A stretch of DNA of 59,216 bases, taken from the NCBI GenBank assembly GCA_002633005.1, contig NMRA01000256.1, forward strand, positions 532,120 through 591,335, in the 5' to 3' direction. The number at the start of each line of letters is the position of its first letter. Within the stretch, counting starts at the first letter, position 1. This document shows positions 58,196 to 59,216 of the stretch, piece by piece. The translations under genes were made by a program, and so were the position numbers. Under the pieces are notes generated by a model. It made no database searches. It was not told the DNA's origin and saw nothing but the letters and a program-made list of their open reading frames with translations. This DNA is from Phoronis australis. Lineage: Eukaryota; Phoronida; Phoronidae.

Positions 58196-58399
58196 TCAGT
58201 AATAAGAGCTGAGTAGATGGAAGTAGGTTATTGGAGACTGTGCAGGTACCGAACCTGTAGGATTTTGTCCAGAGGGGTCAGGAATGTAATAAACATCAAA
58301 TGGATCTGCTGAAGAAGAGATAGGAGTGGGGGTGCCCCTCAACCAATTGAAAGGGCAGAGATAGCTTTCTTCCCCCAATATTCCAGGTGTTAATATCAA
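58196..58399 (-). CDS. Possible host-gene exon, Pro/Ser-rich
   Basis: The minus-strand frame has a compositionally normal, proline-rich segment (SSSADPFDVYYIPDPSGQNP). A pyrimidine-rich tract ending TCTCTTCTTCAG on the minus strand at about 58306-58317 would make a good splice acceptor, and ACAG|GTTCGG at about 58254-58263 a weak donor. It lies in the same orientation as the frames at 58923-59208. I do not recognise a protein family. It could be an exon of a gene extending beyond the right edge, or chance. Confidence 0.25.
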   Translation of the reverse strand: MILTPGILGEESYLCPFNWLRGTPTPISSSADPFDVYYIPDPSGQNPTGSVPAQSPITYFHLLSSYY

Positions 58400-58581
58400 T
58401 TAATTAACAATTAATTATGTAAGCTTTTAACACACAAACTGTGTTTTAAAATAAAATGGAGAAATTAGTAGATCTTTTTTTCGAAAATTCACATCTTAAA
58501 GACGTTCTAGATTGAAGCACTTGTGTCTGTGCCCATTTACATGAAACTGTCCCAAATATCGACCCAACAGGGTTTTTTAAA

Positions 58582-58725
58582 GGGGGGGGGGGTCGGATAA
58601 TGATTTTTTAAGAAAGGTGGCCCAAATCAACAATTTGAAAATTCTAGCCTTGATATCACTAGAATCAAGGAAAATGGGGGTCCAGACCCCTTTAACCTAC
58701 CACCCTGGATCTGCCTGTACTCAAC
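58582..58725. repeat. G-run-bearing repeat remnant
   Basis: A G tract at 58582-58591 and the segment GGTCCAGACCCCTTTAACCT leading to CCCTGGATCTGCC at 58679-58715 resemble the ends of short G/C-rich interspersed elements. I cannot define boundaries. Confidence 0.3.
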
Positions 58726-58794
58726 TGAGTTGGTGAATCTTTTAGGCATTTTTTTGTTCTTTGCTCACAGTTTTTATATTTTTCTATCATTTTA

Positions 58795-58957
58795 TCTTAA
58801 TTATGAACTCCTCTTTTGACTTATGATGTTTTATAATAATATAACTAAAAACTGAGCTCTTAATTCAGGCAAAACATTTAGGGACTTAGTCCTTAAATTA
58901 GGTGCATTGCATGAAAAGATCCCTACTTATTTTCAATCATTGAGAATTCAACGTAGA
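58795..58957 (+). repeat. Dispersed repeat family R2, copy B
   Basis: This is the direct-orientation counterpart of 42717-42872, with substitutions and small indels. The best match is GATCCCTACTTATTTTCAAT near its 3' end. After TTGAGAATTCAACGTAG the two copies diverge, giving a shared right boundary. Confidence 0.7.
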
Positions 58958-59208
58958 AAACTCCCAAAAACGTAGTAGTTTTAGGCAACAGTGGAGTCGC
59001 TACTTGGGACTGATTCACTGGACCCCAAGCATCCGTGCCCGATGGTATCTGAAATGGGTAGCGCATTGGGGTGGGTTGTGGTGAATGAAACTGGAGGCAA
59101 AAGGGGTACGGGTTCCAAACCTGCAAGAGATGGAATTACCGCCTGAAGTCCAGTAAACCTGCCTTGTATGCCCCCATAAAACAGCCAAGATGCATATTGA
59201 ATATGCAA
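58923..59208 (-). CDS. Possible host-gene exon(s) at the window edge
   Basis: Two overlapping minus-strand frames (58981-59208 and 58923-59126) encode Pro/Thr/Ser-rich sequence, including LPPVSFTTTHPNALPISD in one and FHSPQPTPMRYPFQIPSG in the other. Splice-like sites are present: CTCTTGCAG|GT near 59126-59134, and CGG|TAATT just before it. The composition and orientation fit the frame at 58196-58399, but the region overlaps the R2 repeat at its 3' side. No domain is recognised. It should be treated as weakly supported. Confidence 0.2.
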
Positions 59209-59216
59209 TCCATTTT

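Overview
The window looks like intergenic or intronic DNA from a non-vertebrate animal, most likely a marine invertebrate. The reasons are low coding density, AT-rich sequence with frequent ACATGTACATGT-type strings, and remains of many eukaryotic mobile-element classes: non-LTR retrotransposons, a Penelope-like element, a Kolobok DNA transposon with a THAP domain, a Polinton/Maverick-like fragment, tRNA-derived sequences and numerous short TIR elements. There is no operon structure, ribosome binding site or other bacterial feature. The phylum cannot be fixed from the sequence alone. I see no complete host gene and no rRNA, canonical functional tRNA or CRISPR array. Most open frames are under 110 codons, unrelated to any family I recognise, and best read as chance frames.

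Layout. 0-5.3 kb: tRNA-like remnant, one copy of a short G-rich TIR family, an Asp-coding triplet repeat, a LINE 3' fragment and a hAT-like MITE. 5.3-13 kb: mostly featureless, with one pair of long overlapping open frames at 10.7-11.2 kb. 13.2-16.2 kb: a THAP-domain fragment, the first copy of a roughly 590-bp TIR element (second copy at 45.4 kb) and a foldback MITE. 19.5-21.15 kb: a degenerate LINE reverse transcriptase on the minus strand. 23.4-23.9 kb: a small TIR element. 27.3-30.9 kb: a dense cluster holding a 480-bp TIR element with a perfect 10-bp target-site duplication, a LINE fragment, a 52-bp-armed tRNA-like palindrome, a Penelope-like RT/GIY-YIG fragment and a 911-bp TIR element carrying an 82-codon orphan frame. 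39.05-40.38 kb: a non-autonomous Kolobok with 273-bp TIRs, flanked by TTAA. 40.85-41.7 kb: a second LINE fragment. 45.4-48.8 kb: the second 590-bp element and two more copies of the G-rich TIR family. 54.0-57.9 kb: a cluster of nuclear-receptor half-sites followed by a 3.3-kb imperfect palindrome with an adenovirus-type protease pseudogene in each arm and a capsid-like fragment in the centre. 58.2-59.2 kb: proline-rich minus-strand frames that could be exons of a host gene running past the window edge.

The strongest candidate for something undescribed is the 54588-57894 palindrome, which looks like a Polinton-type element collapsed into two inverted copies of one end. Next are the 911-bp TIR element with 21-bp subterminal repeats and an orphan acidic protein, and the tRNA-derived palindrome flanked by a 16-bp direct repeat. 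All coding remnants of mobile elements appear broken; I see no element likely to be autonomous.
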